From Dyella telluris (lineage in GTDB: Bacteria > Pseudomonadota > Gammaproteobacteria > Xanthomonadales > Rhodanobacteraceae): DNA of 64,000 bases. Position numbers and translations under genes: made by a program. The notes beneath the pieces are model-generated. The model had not been told where the DNA came from. It made no database searches and worked only from the letters and a program-made list of their open reading frames with translations. The DNA lies in the NCBI RefSeq assembly GCF_014297575.1, contig NZ_CP060412.1, positions 1,736,001-1,800,000 of the forward strand. The letters are read 5' to 3'. Shown piece by piece: positions 21,402 through 29,506 of this stretch. Position 1 is the stretch's first letter, and each line of letters starts with the position of its first letter.

Positions 21402-23105
21402 TCAGGGCTTGCGCAACCCCAACACATCCAGCCCCTGCTCGAAGGTGATGTCCACCGGGATCTTCGCCTGATCCAGCCGCTTCAGGTCGCCGGCCAGGGT
21501 GGCATCCACGTTGCCCATGCTGTCGGTGAGTTTCTTCGCGGCGTCGTAGTCGCCGTCGCCCTGGATGGTGAGCAGTTTGGCGGACAGTGCGTTCATGGCC
21601 GCTGTCATCTTGTCGAAGTCCACGCGATAGCGGCCGGTGGTTGAATCACGGGTGAAGGCGCCCTGCTGCTGGAAGAAGTTGAAGCGCACCATGTTGGCCT
21701 TGGCATGCGCGTCGCTTGCACCGAAGCGCACCGAGCGCAGGATGCCGGCAAGGAAGGTGACGTAGTTGTCCATCAGCTTCGACTTGTCGAGCTCGCCCTT
21801 GTCGGCCAGCTTGGAGACCATGTACAGGCCAAGGATGTCGGCCTTGCCTTCCTCGAAACTGGAGGCCTGGTCCTTCAGCGCCGTGCGCACCATGCCCTTG
21901 CCGTCCAGCGTGTTCTTGATGCCCAGGCCATGCGCCACTTCGTGGAACATGGTGTTCTCGAAGAAAGCGTCGAAAGTCAGGTGCGATTGCTGGTCGTCGG
22001 CAATCAGCTCCTTCGCGATGGGCAGCATGATCTTGTCGAACTTCGCCTGCATCACGTTTTCCAGCTGCAGGCGGCGCGTGCCCTTCTTCAGCTGCACTTC
22101 CTCGTCGTTGGGCAGGTTGATGGCGATGGTCTTGGCGCCGACGTTGGCATCACCCGCGTAGTACACGGCGAAGTAGGCGTTGAGGTCGGCGTCGCTACCG
22201 GGCTTTTCGGCCTTGTACTTGTCGTCCACCGGCAGTTCGCGCTGCAGCTCGGGCAGGTACTTGGCAAAGCGCGCGAGCTTCGCGCTCCACGCCTGATCCT
22301 TCACCAGCACGTAGCTCTCGTAGCTGGCCTTGTAGCCGTAGAGCTGGTCTTCATAGGTTTCGATCGGGCCGATGACAATGTCGACGGGATTGTTCTTCAT
22401 CGACATCCAGGCGAAATCGCTGGGGCGATAGTCGTCACTGAGCAGCGCATCGGCGCGCTTCTTCAGGTAACCCGCGAATTCCTTGTCGGCCGAGAGATCG
22501 GCCGCCTGACGCAGCAGTCCGGCGGCTCGTTCCAGATCGGACTTGTAGGCTTCGTGGTAGGGGACGGTCACCAGCTTGTTCTGCGCATCGCGGCGCAGCA
22601 GGGTGTAGAGACCGGTCTTGTCCTTGAGGTCGGCCTTGTCGAACTCGTCCTTGGTCATGTCGGCCGGATAGAACTGGGCGCCCGCCGGGCGCGGACCCAC
22701 GCCGGCGACAAACGGCTGGTCGTTGTCCAGGCGATCCCACGGGCCGTAGTTGATCTCGGCGAAACGACGGGTGACGTCATCGGGGATGCGCGCCATCAGT
22801 GCGGCCTTGTCGCCCCAGGACTGCTGCCAGTAGATGTCGTTGGTGACGTCGGCCGCCTCGATCAGCAGCGCAATCATCTGCTTCTGCTTGTCGTCGAAGC
22901 TGGACAGGTCGGCGCTGAGCTTGACCGACGCGTAGTTCGCCATGCGCTGTGTGGCGATGTCGGCATCCGTCGACGGCGGCGGCACGGCGGGTGCGGTGCT
23001 GGCCGGCGCCTGGGAAGCGCCCTGTTCGGCAGGTGCGTTGTTGTCGTGCGAGCTGCAGCCGGCCAGGACGGCGAAAAGACTCAGGGCAAGGAGATGGCGG
23101 CGCAT
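21402..23105 (-). CDS. Lipoprotein metallopeptidase of the M49 (dipeptidyl peptidase III-like) group
   Basis: A 567-aa protein. The lipobox LFAVLAGC puts the lipidated Cys at about residue 16, followed by a Ser/Ala/Pro-rich linker. The zinc site is HEVAH (H388, E389, H392) with EEGKAD (E418/E419) about 27 residues on, matching the HEXXH...EExxA(D/E) order of M49-like peptidases; classic DPP III has a six-residue HEXXGH. Start ATG 23103-23105 is chosen for the signal sequence; the frame is open further upstream without coding sense. The substrate is unknown; an outer-membrane or periplasmic peptidase is inferred. Confidence 0.8.
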   Translation of the reverse strand: MRRHLLALSLFAVLAGCSSHDNNAPAEQGASQAPASTAPAVPPPSTDADIATQRMANYASVKLSADLSSFDDKQKQMIALLIEAADVTNDIYWQQSWGDKAALMARIPDDVTRRFAEINYGPWDRLDNDQPFVAGVGPRPAGAQFYPADMTKDEFDKADLKDKTGLYTLLRRDAQNKLVTVPYHEAYKSDLERAAGLLRQAADLSADKEFAGYLKKRADALLSDDYRPSDFAWMSMKNNPVDIVIGPIETYEDQLYGYKASYESYVLVKDQAWSAKLARFAKYLPELQRELPVDDKYKAEKPGSDADLNAYFAVYYAGDANVGAKTIAINLPNDEEVQLKKGTRRLQLENVMQAKFDKIMLPIAKELIADDQQSHLTFDAFFENTMFHEVAHGLGIKNTLDGKGMVRTALKDQASSFEEGKADILGLYMVSKLADKGELDKSKLMDNYVTFLAGILRSVRFGASDAHAKANMVRFNFFQQQGAFTRDSTTGRYRVDFDKMTAAMNALSAKLLTIQGDGDYDAAKKLTDSMGNVDATLAGDLKRLDQAKIPVDITFEQGLDVLGLRKP

Positions 23106-23174
23106 GGGGCTTTCTCGATGACGGAAAACGACATGGTACCGCGAGGCGTCACAGGCTCGCCTGGACTCGGCCTT

Positions 23175-23204
23175 CCGTCGTTCCGGCCTACGCCGGAACG
23201 ACGG
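23175..23204. repeat. Perfect hairpin between the M49 gene and the ABC permease gene
   Basis: 13-bp perfect stem CCGTCGTTCCGGC / GCCGGAACGACGG with loop CTAC. It is related to the CGTCAT palindrome family and may also end transcripts of the upstream five-gene unit. Confidence 0.7.
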
Positions 23205-23265
23205 CCGGTGGAGATCTCGCAAGGGCGGCTCCTCCTCTCCATGAGAAGAAGCCACCCGCGATGCA

Positions 23266-24474
23266 TCAGCCCGAAATCGCCAACCGCTCCGATTGGTAAA
23301 GACGCGCCGTCGCCAGCACCGCCACCAGCGCAGCGGCGACGCTGCCTGCCAGGCATAGTCCGGCCTGCTGCGGAGTGAGACCATCGCCGCGCAGCAGCTG
23401 CATGATGCCCAGGTGCTGGCCCAACAGCGGCACCGCATACATCCAGCCTTGCGCCTTCACCGGCATGGTAGAGAGCAGGATGCTCGGAAGCACCGGCACG
23501 AACATGAGCAGCGACAGGTAGGTCTGCGCCTCGCGATAGCTCTTGGCGAAGGCGGCCACCATGGACTGCAAGGCTGCCAGCAGCGCGATCAGCGGCACCA
23601 TCAGCAGCAGCACCTGGCCGCCGAAGCGGGGGCCCAGATCCAGTTCCATGCCCAGCTTTTCCGTGGGAATGAACCGCCCGACCACACTGAAGGCCAGCAG
23701 GCTGATCAGCAGGCTGGCCGCGGAGAAAGTGCAGATGGCCGCCAGCTTGCCCGCCAGGATCTTCCAGCGCGGCACTGGATTGGCAAACAGCGGTTCCAGC
23801 GACTGTCGCTCACGTTCGCCCGCGGTGAGATCAATGGCCAGGTACATGCCGCCGACAAAGATGGTGAGCACGAAAAAGTACGGCAGGATGGAGAACATCA
23901 ACGCCGCGCGCGCCTGCGCCGTGGCCTGGTCACGCCTGGCGGCAACCACCGGCCACGCCGTGCTCGGCGAAAGGCCACGCGCCACCAGGCGCATCGCACC
24001 CTGCTGGCGCGCGTAGGTTTCCACTACTTGTGTCACGCGTTCCACGGCCGCATTGGCGTCGCGCTGCGAGGAGTCATAGATCAACTCCACCTGCACGGCC
24101 TCGCCCTTGCGCCACGCGTCGGCATAGTCGGGCGAAATGCGCAGCACCACGTCGGCATCCTGCTTGCGCACGGCAAGTTCCGGGTCGCCGATGGGCGCCT
24201 TGGGCACGATGCCCGAGGCCTTCAGCGCGTTGATCAGGTTGGGCGCGTGCGCGGCGCCAATCACCGGCACCGGCAAGGGCTTCTCGGCCTTGTCGAACTG
24301 ACGGTTGAGCGTCACGTTGAGCATCATCACCAGGATCAGCGGCCCCAGCAGTGGTCCGGTCAAGAAGGCGCTGATGATGGTGCGGCGATCGCGCAGGTTT
24401 TCCTTCACCTCCTTGAGGAACACGGTGAGGAAGGCCCGCGTGCGCGTCATGGTGTTCGTCACGGGCTTGTTCAT
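23266..24474 (-). CDS. ABC-2 type permease (NatB-like)
   Basis: A 402-aa inner-membrane protein: one helix near the N terminus (FLTGPLLGPLILVMMLN), a large periplasmic domain (~60-190; DADVVLRISPDYADAWRKG), then about five helices including YFFVLTIFVGGMYLAIDLTAGERERQSLEPLFANPV, the typical NatB/ABC-2 loop. It pairs with the ATPase gene whose stop overlaps its start (ATGA). NatAB exports Na+ in Bacillus, but this group also covers drug or peptide export, so the substrate is open. Last gene of a five-gene unit from 27645. Confidence 0.9.
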   Translation of the reverse strand: MNKPVTNTMTRTRAFLTVFLKEVKENLRDRRTIISAFLTGPLLGPLILVMMLNVTLNRQFDKAEKPLPVPVIGAAHAPNLINALKASGIVPKAPIGDPELAVRKQDADVVLRISPDYADAWRKGEAVQVELIYDSSQRDANAAVERVTQVVETYARQQGAMRLVARGLSPSTAWPVVAARRDQATAQARAALMFSILPYFFVLTIFVGGMYLAIDLTAGERERQSLEPLFANPVPRWKILAGKLAAICTFSAASLLISLLAFSVVGRFIPTEKLGMELDLGPRFGGQVLLLMVPLIALLAALQSMVAAFAKSYREAQTYLSLLMFVPVLPSILLSTMPVKAQGWMYAVPLLGQHLGIMQLLRGDGLTPQQAGLCLAGSVAAALVAVLATARLYQSERLAISG

Positions 24475-25205
24475 GCGGCGAGTCCTTCTTCGCTGCCGAT
24501 GATCTTCACGAAGGCGTCCTCCAGATTCGCCTCGCCGGTCTGCTCGCGCAGCGCCTGCGGCGATTCGTCAGCCACCACGCGGCCGTTGGCGATCACCACG
24601 ATGCGATCGCACAGCGCGGCGACCTCCTGCATGATGTGGCTGGAGAACAGCACGCAGCGGCCTTCGTTTTTCAGGCGCTGCATGAACTGGCGTAACGCAC
24701 GCGTGGCCATCACGTCCAGCCCGTTGGTGGGTTCGTCGAGGATCACGTTGCGCGGGTCATGGATGAGCGCGCGCGCAATCGCGGTCTTCACGCGCTGGCC
24801 CTGCGAAAAGCCCTCGGTGCGGCGGTCGCCGATGTCTTCCATCTCCAGCGCCTTCACCAGCGCCTCCCGCCGACTGGCGATGACCTCCTCGGGCAAGCCG
24901 TGCAGGCGCGCGAAGTAGTCGATGTTCTCGCGGGCAGTCAGGCGCTTGTACAGGCCGCGCGCGTCCGGCAGCACGCCGAGCTGGCGACGCACGGCGAGTG
25001 CGTCCTTGGCGGCGTCGATGCCGTCCACCAGCACCTGTCCGCGGTCGGGCACCATCAAGGTGTAGAGCATGCGCAGCGTGGTGGTCTTGCCCGCGCCGTT
25101 GGGGCCGAGCAGTCCGGTGATCTCGCCGTCGCGCGCCTTGAAGCTCACCCCATCCACGGCCTTCACGACGCCAAACGCCTTGTGCAGTTCCTTTACCTCG
25201 ATCAT
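24471..25205 (-). CDS. ABC transporter ATP-binding protein (NatA-like)
   Basis: A 244-aa ATPase: Walker A LLGPNGAGKTTT (residues ~33-44), signature FSQGQRVK in place of LSGGQ, Walker B NVILDEPTNGLDV, and H-loop SSHIMQ. SQGQ-type signatures are usual in the NatA branch. ATG 25203-25205 overlaps the peptidase stop, and its own stop overlaps the permease start, so the three genes are translationally coupled. Confidence 0.94.
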   Translation of the reverse strand: MIEVKELHKAFGVVKAVDGVSFKARDGEITGLLGPNGAGKTTTLRMLYTLMVPDRGQVLVDGIDAAKDALAVRRQLGVLPDARGLYKRLTARENIDYFARLHGLPEEVIASRREALVKALEMEDIGDRRTEGFSQGQRVKTAIARALIHDPRNVILDEPTNGLDVMATRALRQFMQRLKNEGRCVLFSSHIMQEVAALCDRIVVIANGRVVADESPQALREQTGEANLEDAFVKIIGSEEGLAA

Positions 25206-26788
25206 GGCGTCGCTCCGTTGAAATCGATGAACGTGGGCGTGACCTGCAGGCGCTTCAGGCAGGTGGCGTCCAGCGCCTTGGGGTTGAGGTCTTCGATGAA
25301 GTGCTTCACCAGCTGCGGTGCGCATCCGGCATTGATCACGTTGTGGCCCTGGCCGGTGAGCACGAAATGGCGCGAGTTGGGCAGGTTCTTCGCCACCTGC
25401 TCGCCATAGCGCGGCGGTGTTACCGGATCGAGCTGGCCTGAGAACAACAATGCCGGGGTATCGGTTTTCAGCGGCTCGTGGAAATCCGCCGGGCGCGAAC
25501 CCTTGGGCCACACGGCGCAGGTAGTGCGCAGCGTATCCACCATGCGCGTGCCAAGAATGGTGTGTGCGTCTTCTTCGCGAGAGGTCAGCAGGTCCGCATC
25601 TTCACTGCAGATCACCGACAGCTGCATGCCGCCGTTCATGGTGTCCGACAGATCACCCGAGAGCAGCTTGGCCTGGCCGAGCAAAGGCCCCACGTCGCCA
25701 TGGGCGGCGGCGTCGATGGACAACGGCAGCAGGGCTGCGGTGAGCGGCGAATAGGCAAACATGCGCACCACGCTGGCCAACGAGTACTCGCTCAGCGTGC
25801 GCTGCACGGTCTGGTAGTTCTGCGGGTCGCGGAAACTCACCTTGTGCGGGTTGGCACGCAGCGCGTCGCGCAGCTGGTAAAGCGTCTGGTACGGGTCGCT
25901 GAAGCGCTTGCGGCAGGCCTCGTTGGCGGTGCACTGGGCAAACTGCAACTTCAGTGCGTCATCGAGGTTGCGCGCGAAGTCCTCGCCCAGCACCAGCTCA
26001 TTCGGCACCACGCCGTCCAGCACCAGGCTACGCACGGCCTGCGGATAACGCATGGCGTACTGCTGCGCCATGCGCGTGCCGTAGGACACGCCGACCAGGT
26101 CGAAGGTGGGCGAGCCCAGCGCCTTGCGCACGTCTTCCAGGTCCTGCGCCGCAATGGTGGTGGTGTAGTAGCGCGGATCGGCGTGGTCTTCGAGTTGCTT
26201 CAGGCAGCGCAGGGTTTCCTGCTTCTGCCGGTCCGCGCTGGCGTCGATGTCTTCCGAACCGCCTTCGGTGCCCTCGCCTTCGTCCTTGCAGGTCAGCGGA
26301 TGGGATCCACCGGTGCCTCGCTGATCGAGCAGTACGACGTGACGATGCGCGGTGAGCGGTTGCAGCGCCGCCGATACGCCCGGCCACGATTCGGTGGCCG
26401 CCTGGCCGGGACCGCCCGCCAGCATCACCAGCATGTCCTTGCTGGCGACCTGGGCGCTGCTGCGGATGACCGCGAGTTTCAGCGCGATCTTGCGGCTGTG
26501 CGGGTCATCGCGGTTCTCCGGCACCTCGAACGGCGCGCACCAGGCCGCCGTCGAGAGGCCACTGTTGGGCTGCCCCAGTTCGCAGGGGGTCAGCGTGAGC
26601 GAGCCGAGTTTCCATGTCGGCGGAACCACCGGCGTTGACGGATGATCGACCGGTGCACTTGTCGTAGCGGTGTCGGCAACATCGCTCGCCGGCACGCTGG
26701 ATGCCGGATGGAAATTCTTCCATCCCAGCGCGGCCAGTCCGATGACTACTGCGCCGATGCGCAAGGCCGTTCGGCCCTTGATTGCCAT
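25202..26788 (-). CDS. Exported alpha/beta hydrolase, tripeptidyl-aminopeptidase (S33) type
   Basis: A 528-aa protein with an N-terminal anchor (IGAVVIGLAALGW, residues 11-23), so probably periplasmic. The oxyanion strand is MLAGGPGQAATESW; the nucleophile elbow GVSYGTRMAQQYA puts Ser235 at the active site; the C-terminal TAP-like domain has FSGQLDPVTPPRYGEQVA and the His in TGQGHNVI. Cys pairs suggest disulfides. S33 members remove N-terminal residues, often Pro. It is coupled by ATGA to an ABC exporter and lies 12 bp after an XRE regulator gene, suggesting that peptidase and exporter act on the same peptide or drug-like compound (inference). Confidence 0.88.
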   Translation of the reverse strand: MAIKGRTALRIGAVVIGLAALGWKNFHPASSVPASDVADTATTSAPVDHPSTPVVPPTWKLGSLTLTPCELGQPNSGLSTAAWCAPFEVPENRDDPHSRKIALKLAVIRSSAQVASKDMLVMLAGGPGQAATESWPGVSAALQPLTAHRHVVLLDQRGTGGSHPLTCKDEGEGTEGGSEDIDASADRQKQETLRCLKQLEDHADPRYYTTTIAAQDLEDVRKALGSPTFDLVGVSYGTRMAQQYAMRYPQAVRSLVLDGVVPNELVLGEDFARNLDDALKLQFAQCTANEACRKRFSDPYQTLYQLRDALRANPHKVSFRDPQNYQTVQRTLSEYSLASVVRMFAYSPLTAALLPLSIDAAAHGDVGPLLGQAKLLSGDLSDTMNGGMQLSVICSEDADLLTSREEDAHTILGTRMVDTLRTTCAVWPKGSRPADFHEPLKTDTPALLFSGQLDPVTPPRYGEQVAKNLPNSRHFVLTGQGHNVINAGCAPQLVKHFIEDLNPKALDATCLKRLQVTPTFIDFNGATP

Positions 26789-26800
26789 GGGTGTTCTCCC

Positions 26801-27037
26801 TCACTCCATTGGATGGCGCGAAACCGCGGGCGGAACCACCGCCTGCGCCTCGGGCTCGAAAATCGATTCGATGGACAGACCGAACAGCCGCGCGATCTTG
26901 AAGGCCAGCGGCAGGCTCGGGTCGTACTTGCCGGTCTCGATGGCATTCACGGTCTGGCGCGACACGTCCAGTCGTTCGGCCAGGTCGGCCTGCGACCAGC
27001 CGCGATCGCCGCGCAGTTCACGGATGCGGTTGATCAT
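26801..27037 (-). CDS. Small XRE-family repressor-like regulator
   Basis: A 78-aa HTH protein: INRIRELRGDRGWSQADLAERLDVSRQTVNAIETGKYDPSLPLAFKIARLFG, the well-known compact regulator type that ends with IESIFEPE. ATG 27035-27037 overlaps the stop of the membrane protein gene (ATGA). The open frame continues 278 codons upstream but that is the shadow of the membrane gene. It is 12 bp before the peptidase gene. The operator at 27694-27711 is its likely site. Confidence 0.93.
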   Translation of the reverse strand: MINRIRELRGDRGWSQADLAERLDVSRQTVNAIETGKYDPSLPLAFKIARLFGLSIESIFEPEAQAVVPPAVSRHPME

Positions 27038-27645
27038 TCGCGGCGCGCACGCATGACCAGGAAGGCACGAACCACGCCGTAGACAACACACAGCGATGGA
27101 TACACGAAAAGCAGCACCAGGCCGCCATCCAGCACCAGCAGCCTGGCCGCGCACAGAAACCCCAGCGCCATGCTGACCATGCTGATGATCGATGCGCTGA
27201 TGGCGATGGCGTCCAGATGCTGCTGGCGTTCCATTTCGTCGCCGGCCAGCACGTAGCGCACGCAGGCCACGATGGCCCAGCCGATGGGCAACATGGGCGA
27301 AAGCACCAGCAACAGCTTCAGCGCCCCGGGCGGCATGCCTTTCTGCAGCGGCCACAGATAAAGCATGACCACCATATAGGTGAGCATGGCCGGCAGGAAT
27401 TCGCGCATGTAGCGGCGATCGGCCGGGCGACAGCGCTCGCGTCGGATGGCCTGGCCGATGCGCATCATGAACATGAGCGTGGCCGCGAACACCGCCAGCC
27501 CGATCAACCGAGGCAGCACGGCCTGCTGGGTCAGCAGCCAGAAATCGGCCGCCATGGCGATACCGGCAAGCAGCGCCGCCGTCCAGCGCCCCCAGGCCGG
27601 CCAGGCATCCATCGCGCCCCAGGCCCATCCACGTGGCGCGCTCAC
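27034..27645 (-). CDS. Four- to six-helix membrane protein paired with the XRE regulator
   Basis: A 203-aa integral membrane protein of no named family that I recognise. Hydrophobic segments lie at about 23-40, 46-62, 84-100, 107-128, 145-168 and 172-190, with a basic loop AIRRERCRPADRRYMREF. The best start is GTG at 27643-27645; ATG 27612 is an alternative. Small membrane proteins coupled to 70-80 aa XRE regulators are a recurring pair in proteobacteria and may sense or modulate the regulator (inference). Confidence 0.75.
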   Translation of the reverse strand: MSAPRGWAWGAMDAWPAWGRWTAALLAGIAMAADFWLLTQQAVLPRLIGLAVFAATLMFMMRIGQAIRRERCRPADRRYMREFLPAMLTYMVVMLYLWPLQKGMPPGALKLLLVLSPMLPIGWAIVACVRYVLAGDEMERQQHLDAIAISASIISMVSMALGFLCAARLLVLDGGLVLLFVYPSLCVVYGVVRAFLVMRARRE

Positions 27646-27693
27646 GGCGCACCTCTTGTCTTAACAACGCGTTCCATGCCGCCTCCCGCCACA

Positions 27694-27711
27694 TGTCAAG
27701 TTGCCTTGACA
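27694..27711. promoter_or_regulatory. Operator of the membrane protein-XRE unit
   Basis: Perfect inverted repeat TGTCAAG-TTGC-CTTGACA, with a third half site TGTCAAG at 27737-27743. It overlaps the predicted start of leftward transcription (~27707), the place expected for autorepression by the XRE protein. Confidence 0.6.
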
Positions 27712-27713
27712 CC

Positions 27714-27742
27714 AAGCTACGCTCAGGGCCGAAACGTGTCAA
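27714..27742 (-). promoter_or_regulatory. Putative promoter of the five-gene unit
   Basis: Minus-strand TTGACA (27742-27737), a perfect -35, with 17 bp to TAGCTT (27719-27714), a weak -10. The -35 lies within the third operator half site. Confidence 0.45.
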
Positions 27743-27818
27743 GCACGCTTTACACGCGCACCGGTTATCGACCATCCCGGCCGGAACTTGAGGGGCCTTG
27801 GAACGAAACCCTCCCCAA

Positions 27819-27840
27819 AATGTGACGCAATTTGCACATT
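27819..27840. promoter_or_regulatory. Imperfect 22-bp palindrome, candidate enhancer site of the fimbrial promoter
   Basis: AATGTG-N10-CACATT. It is centred about 150 bp upstream of the predicted sigma-54 start, a usual distance for a bacterial enhancer-binding protein. It does not fit the CRP/Clp site, whose arms are 8 bp apart. Confidence 0.4.
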
Positions 27841-27956
27841 GCCCCGTCCTTGGGCAGCGCGAAGTGACCAAGCGGGGCTCACCTGGTCATCACATAAATT
27901 TAACGTTGACCTCTCATTTCGGCCTGCGACGCGGGTTTGCCCAAACCCATACGCAT

Positions 27957-27972
27957 TGGCACGTGGATTGCT
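27957..27972 (+). promoter_or_regulatory. Sigma-54 (RpoN) promoter of the fimbrial operon
   Basis: TGGCACG (27957-27963), four bases, then TTGCT (27968-27972): a full match to the -24/-12 consensus with the right GG-to-GC distance. Predicted start near 27983, leaving ~130 nt of leader before the pilin ATG at 28113. Confidence 0.8.
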
Positions 27973-27989
27973 TAATGGGTCGTCAAGCA

Positions 27990-28047
27990 ATCGGGAGCCA
28001 GCCTTGCAGCCGGCGGCCCGATAGCCAAAACCGCGCAATCGGGGGCC
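27990..28047 (+). promoter_or_regulatory. Leader with mutually exclusive stems before the pilin gene
   Basis: GGCCCGAT (28015-28022) can pair either with ATCGGG upstream (27990-27995) or with ATCGGGGGCC downstream (28038-28047). Two exclusive hairpins are typical of a switch or attenuator, but no known riboswitch class was recognised. The fimbrial Shine-Dalgarno AAAGGA lies further down at 28100-28105. Confidence 0.35.
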
Positions 28048-28112
28048 CACGCCCACGGTCCGGAAGCGCATCAAAAAACGATGTATCCACTAAACGTTTA
28101 AAGGACTTGGGT

Positions 28113-28679
28113 ATGAAGAAGCTTCTCCTTTCCGCTGTTCTCGTCGCCTCGCTGGGTGCCGTGGCCGTGGCCAACGCCGCCGGCACCAGCACCGGCACCA
28201 TCACCGTCACCGGCACCGTGGTCGCCTCGACCTGCACCGTCGCCGTCAACGGTTCGCAGAACCCGACCGTGCCGCTCGGCAACATCATCGCCAGCATGCT
28301 GCCCGCCGGCGGCACCGCTGGCTGGCAGCCGGTCAACATGGTCATCGGCAACTGCACCGCTGTGTCTGGCTACAACAATGTCATCCCGTACTTCAGCGGC
28401 AGCGGCATCGACACCACCAATGGCTATCTGAAGAACACCTTCGGTACCGGCGCCAGCAACGCGGAAGTTGCACTGTCCACCAGCCAGTCCGCCGGTGGCG
28501 TGCTGACCCTGCAGAACGCATCGGGCAGCCAGGGCGCCAGCTCGATCGCCCTCAGCAACCAGGGCGGCAACTCGGCCACGATCACCTACTACGCTGGCTT
28601 CGTGAACCCGACCGTCTCCACGGCAACCAGCGCCGGTGGCGTCAACGCCACGGTTCAGTACGCACTGAACTACCAGTAA
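28113..28679 (+). CDS. Major fimbrial subunit (chaperone-usher pilin)
   Basis: A 188-aa exported pilin: signal peptide MKKLLLSAVLVASLGAVAVANA, then GTITVTGTVVASTCTVAVNG with the first conserved Cys, a second Cys at VIGNCTAV, and the C-terminal beta strand ATVQYALNYQ ending in the penultimate-Tyr-like pattern. The N-terminal extension would serve donor-strand exchange. ATG 28113 has AAAGGA eight bases upstream; the longer in-frame opening has no coding look. First gene of the operon, behind a sigma-54 promoter. Confidence 0.93.
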   Translation: MKKLLLSAVLVASLGAVAVANAAGTSTGTITVTGTVVASTCTVAVNGSQNPTVPLGNIIASMLPAGGTAGWQPVNMVIGNCTAVSGYNNVIPYFSGSGIDTTNGYLKNTFGTGASNAEVALSTSQSAGGVLTLQNASGSQGASSIALSNQGGNSATITYYAGFVNPTVSTATSAGGVNATVQYALNYQ

Positions 28680-28692
28680 TCCGGGACTGCGT

Positions 28693-28720
28693 CGCTGCGG
28701 CTGGCCTGTCGGCCGCAGCG
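28693..28720 (+). terminator. Stem-loop between pilin and chaperone genes
   Basis: 9-bp stem CGCTGCGGC / GCCGCAGCG followed by a pyrimidine-rich stretch. Such intra-operon hairpins often make the major subunit mRNA more abundant than the assembly genes. It may be a partial terminator or a 3'-end protector. Confidence 0.55.
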
Positions 28721-28750
28721 CCTTCTCCTCTCTCTCTTCCGGGATTCCCC

Positions 28751-29506
28751 ATGAACAGCACGATCCGCGCCCTTTCCGGGGCGTTGCTGGCCGCTGTGTG
28801 CGTATTTGCCGGCACCAGCCACGCCTCGGTCATCATTACCGGCACGCGCGTTGTTTTCCCCGCCAAGGCGGGTGAGGTCACCGTACGCCTGACGAACCAG
28901 AATTCGTCGCCGGCGCTGGTCGAATCCTGGATCGACGATGGCGACGCCCAGTCCACCCCGGACAAGGTGAACACCCCGTTCCTGATCACGCCGCCGCTGT
29001 TCCGCATGGAACCGAATCGTGACCAGAGCCTGCGCATCATGTTCACGCACAGCGACCAGCCGTTGCCGGCCGATCGCGAAAGCGTGTTTTACCTCAATGT
29101 GCTGGAAGTGCCGCCGAAGCCGAACATGCTGCAGGCGCAGGCCCCGGCCAATTACATGCAGTTCGCGATCCGTTCGCGCCTGAAGCTGTTTTACCGTCCC
29201 GATGGCCTGCAGGGCGACCCGGCCAAGGCGCCATCGCAGGTGACCTTCAAGGCAGCCATGAAGAATGGCAACGCCGAGCTGGTCGTGCACAACCCCACGC
29301 CGTACTACGTGACCATCAGCCACGTGTCGGTCACCACCGGCGGTGCGGCACACAAGGGCGACAGCGGCATGGTTGCGCCGATGGCCGACCTGCACCTGGC
29401 CATTCCCGGCCTGACTCAGGCGCCCGCCGCAGGCAGCGCCATTGAATACGGCAACATCAACGATTTCGGCGCGGACACGACCCTCAAGGGCACCGTCTCG
29501 CCATGA
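28751..29506 (+). CDS. Fimbrial periplasmic chaperone (PapD-like)
   Basis: A 251-aa exported protein: signal peptide to about residue 26 (VFAGTSHA), then SVIITGTRVVFPAKAGEVTVRLTNQNSSPALVESWID, ITPPLFRMEPNRDQSLRIMF (with the conserved Arg/Lys anchoring region), and ESVFYLNVLEVPPKPN, the motif signature of pilus chaperones. Domain 2 follows (LKLFYRPDGLQGDPAKAPSQVTF). It caps pilin subunits in the periplasm and brings them to the usher; its stop overlaps the usher start by 4 bp. Confidence 0.96.
   Translation: MNSTIRALSGALLAAVCVFAGTSHASVIITGTRVVFPAKAGEVTVRLTNQNSSPALVESWIDDGDAQSTPDKVNTPFLITPPLFRMEPNRDQSLRIMFTHSDQPLPADRESVFYLNVLEVPPKPNMLQAQAPANYMQFAIRSRLKLFYRPDGLQGDPAKAPSQVTFKAAMKNGNAELVVHNPTPYYVTISHVSVTTGGAAHKGDSGMVAPMADLHLAIPGLTQAPAAGSAIEYGNINDFGADTTLKGTVSP

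Noticed and set aside
27821..27838. CRP/Clp binding site (TGTGACGCAATTTGCACA)
   Set aside because: The TGTG and CACA arms are 10 bp apart; the CRP consensus needs 8. Kept only as a general palindrome.
27990..28047. c-di-GMP (GEMM) riboswitch in the pilin leader
   Set aside because: The conserved GEMM core (GGCAAACC ... GACGCAAAGC) is absent. Only the alternative pairing is reported.
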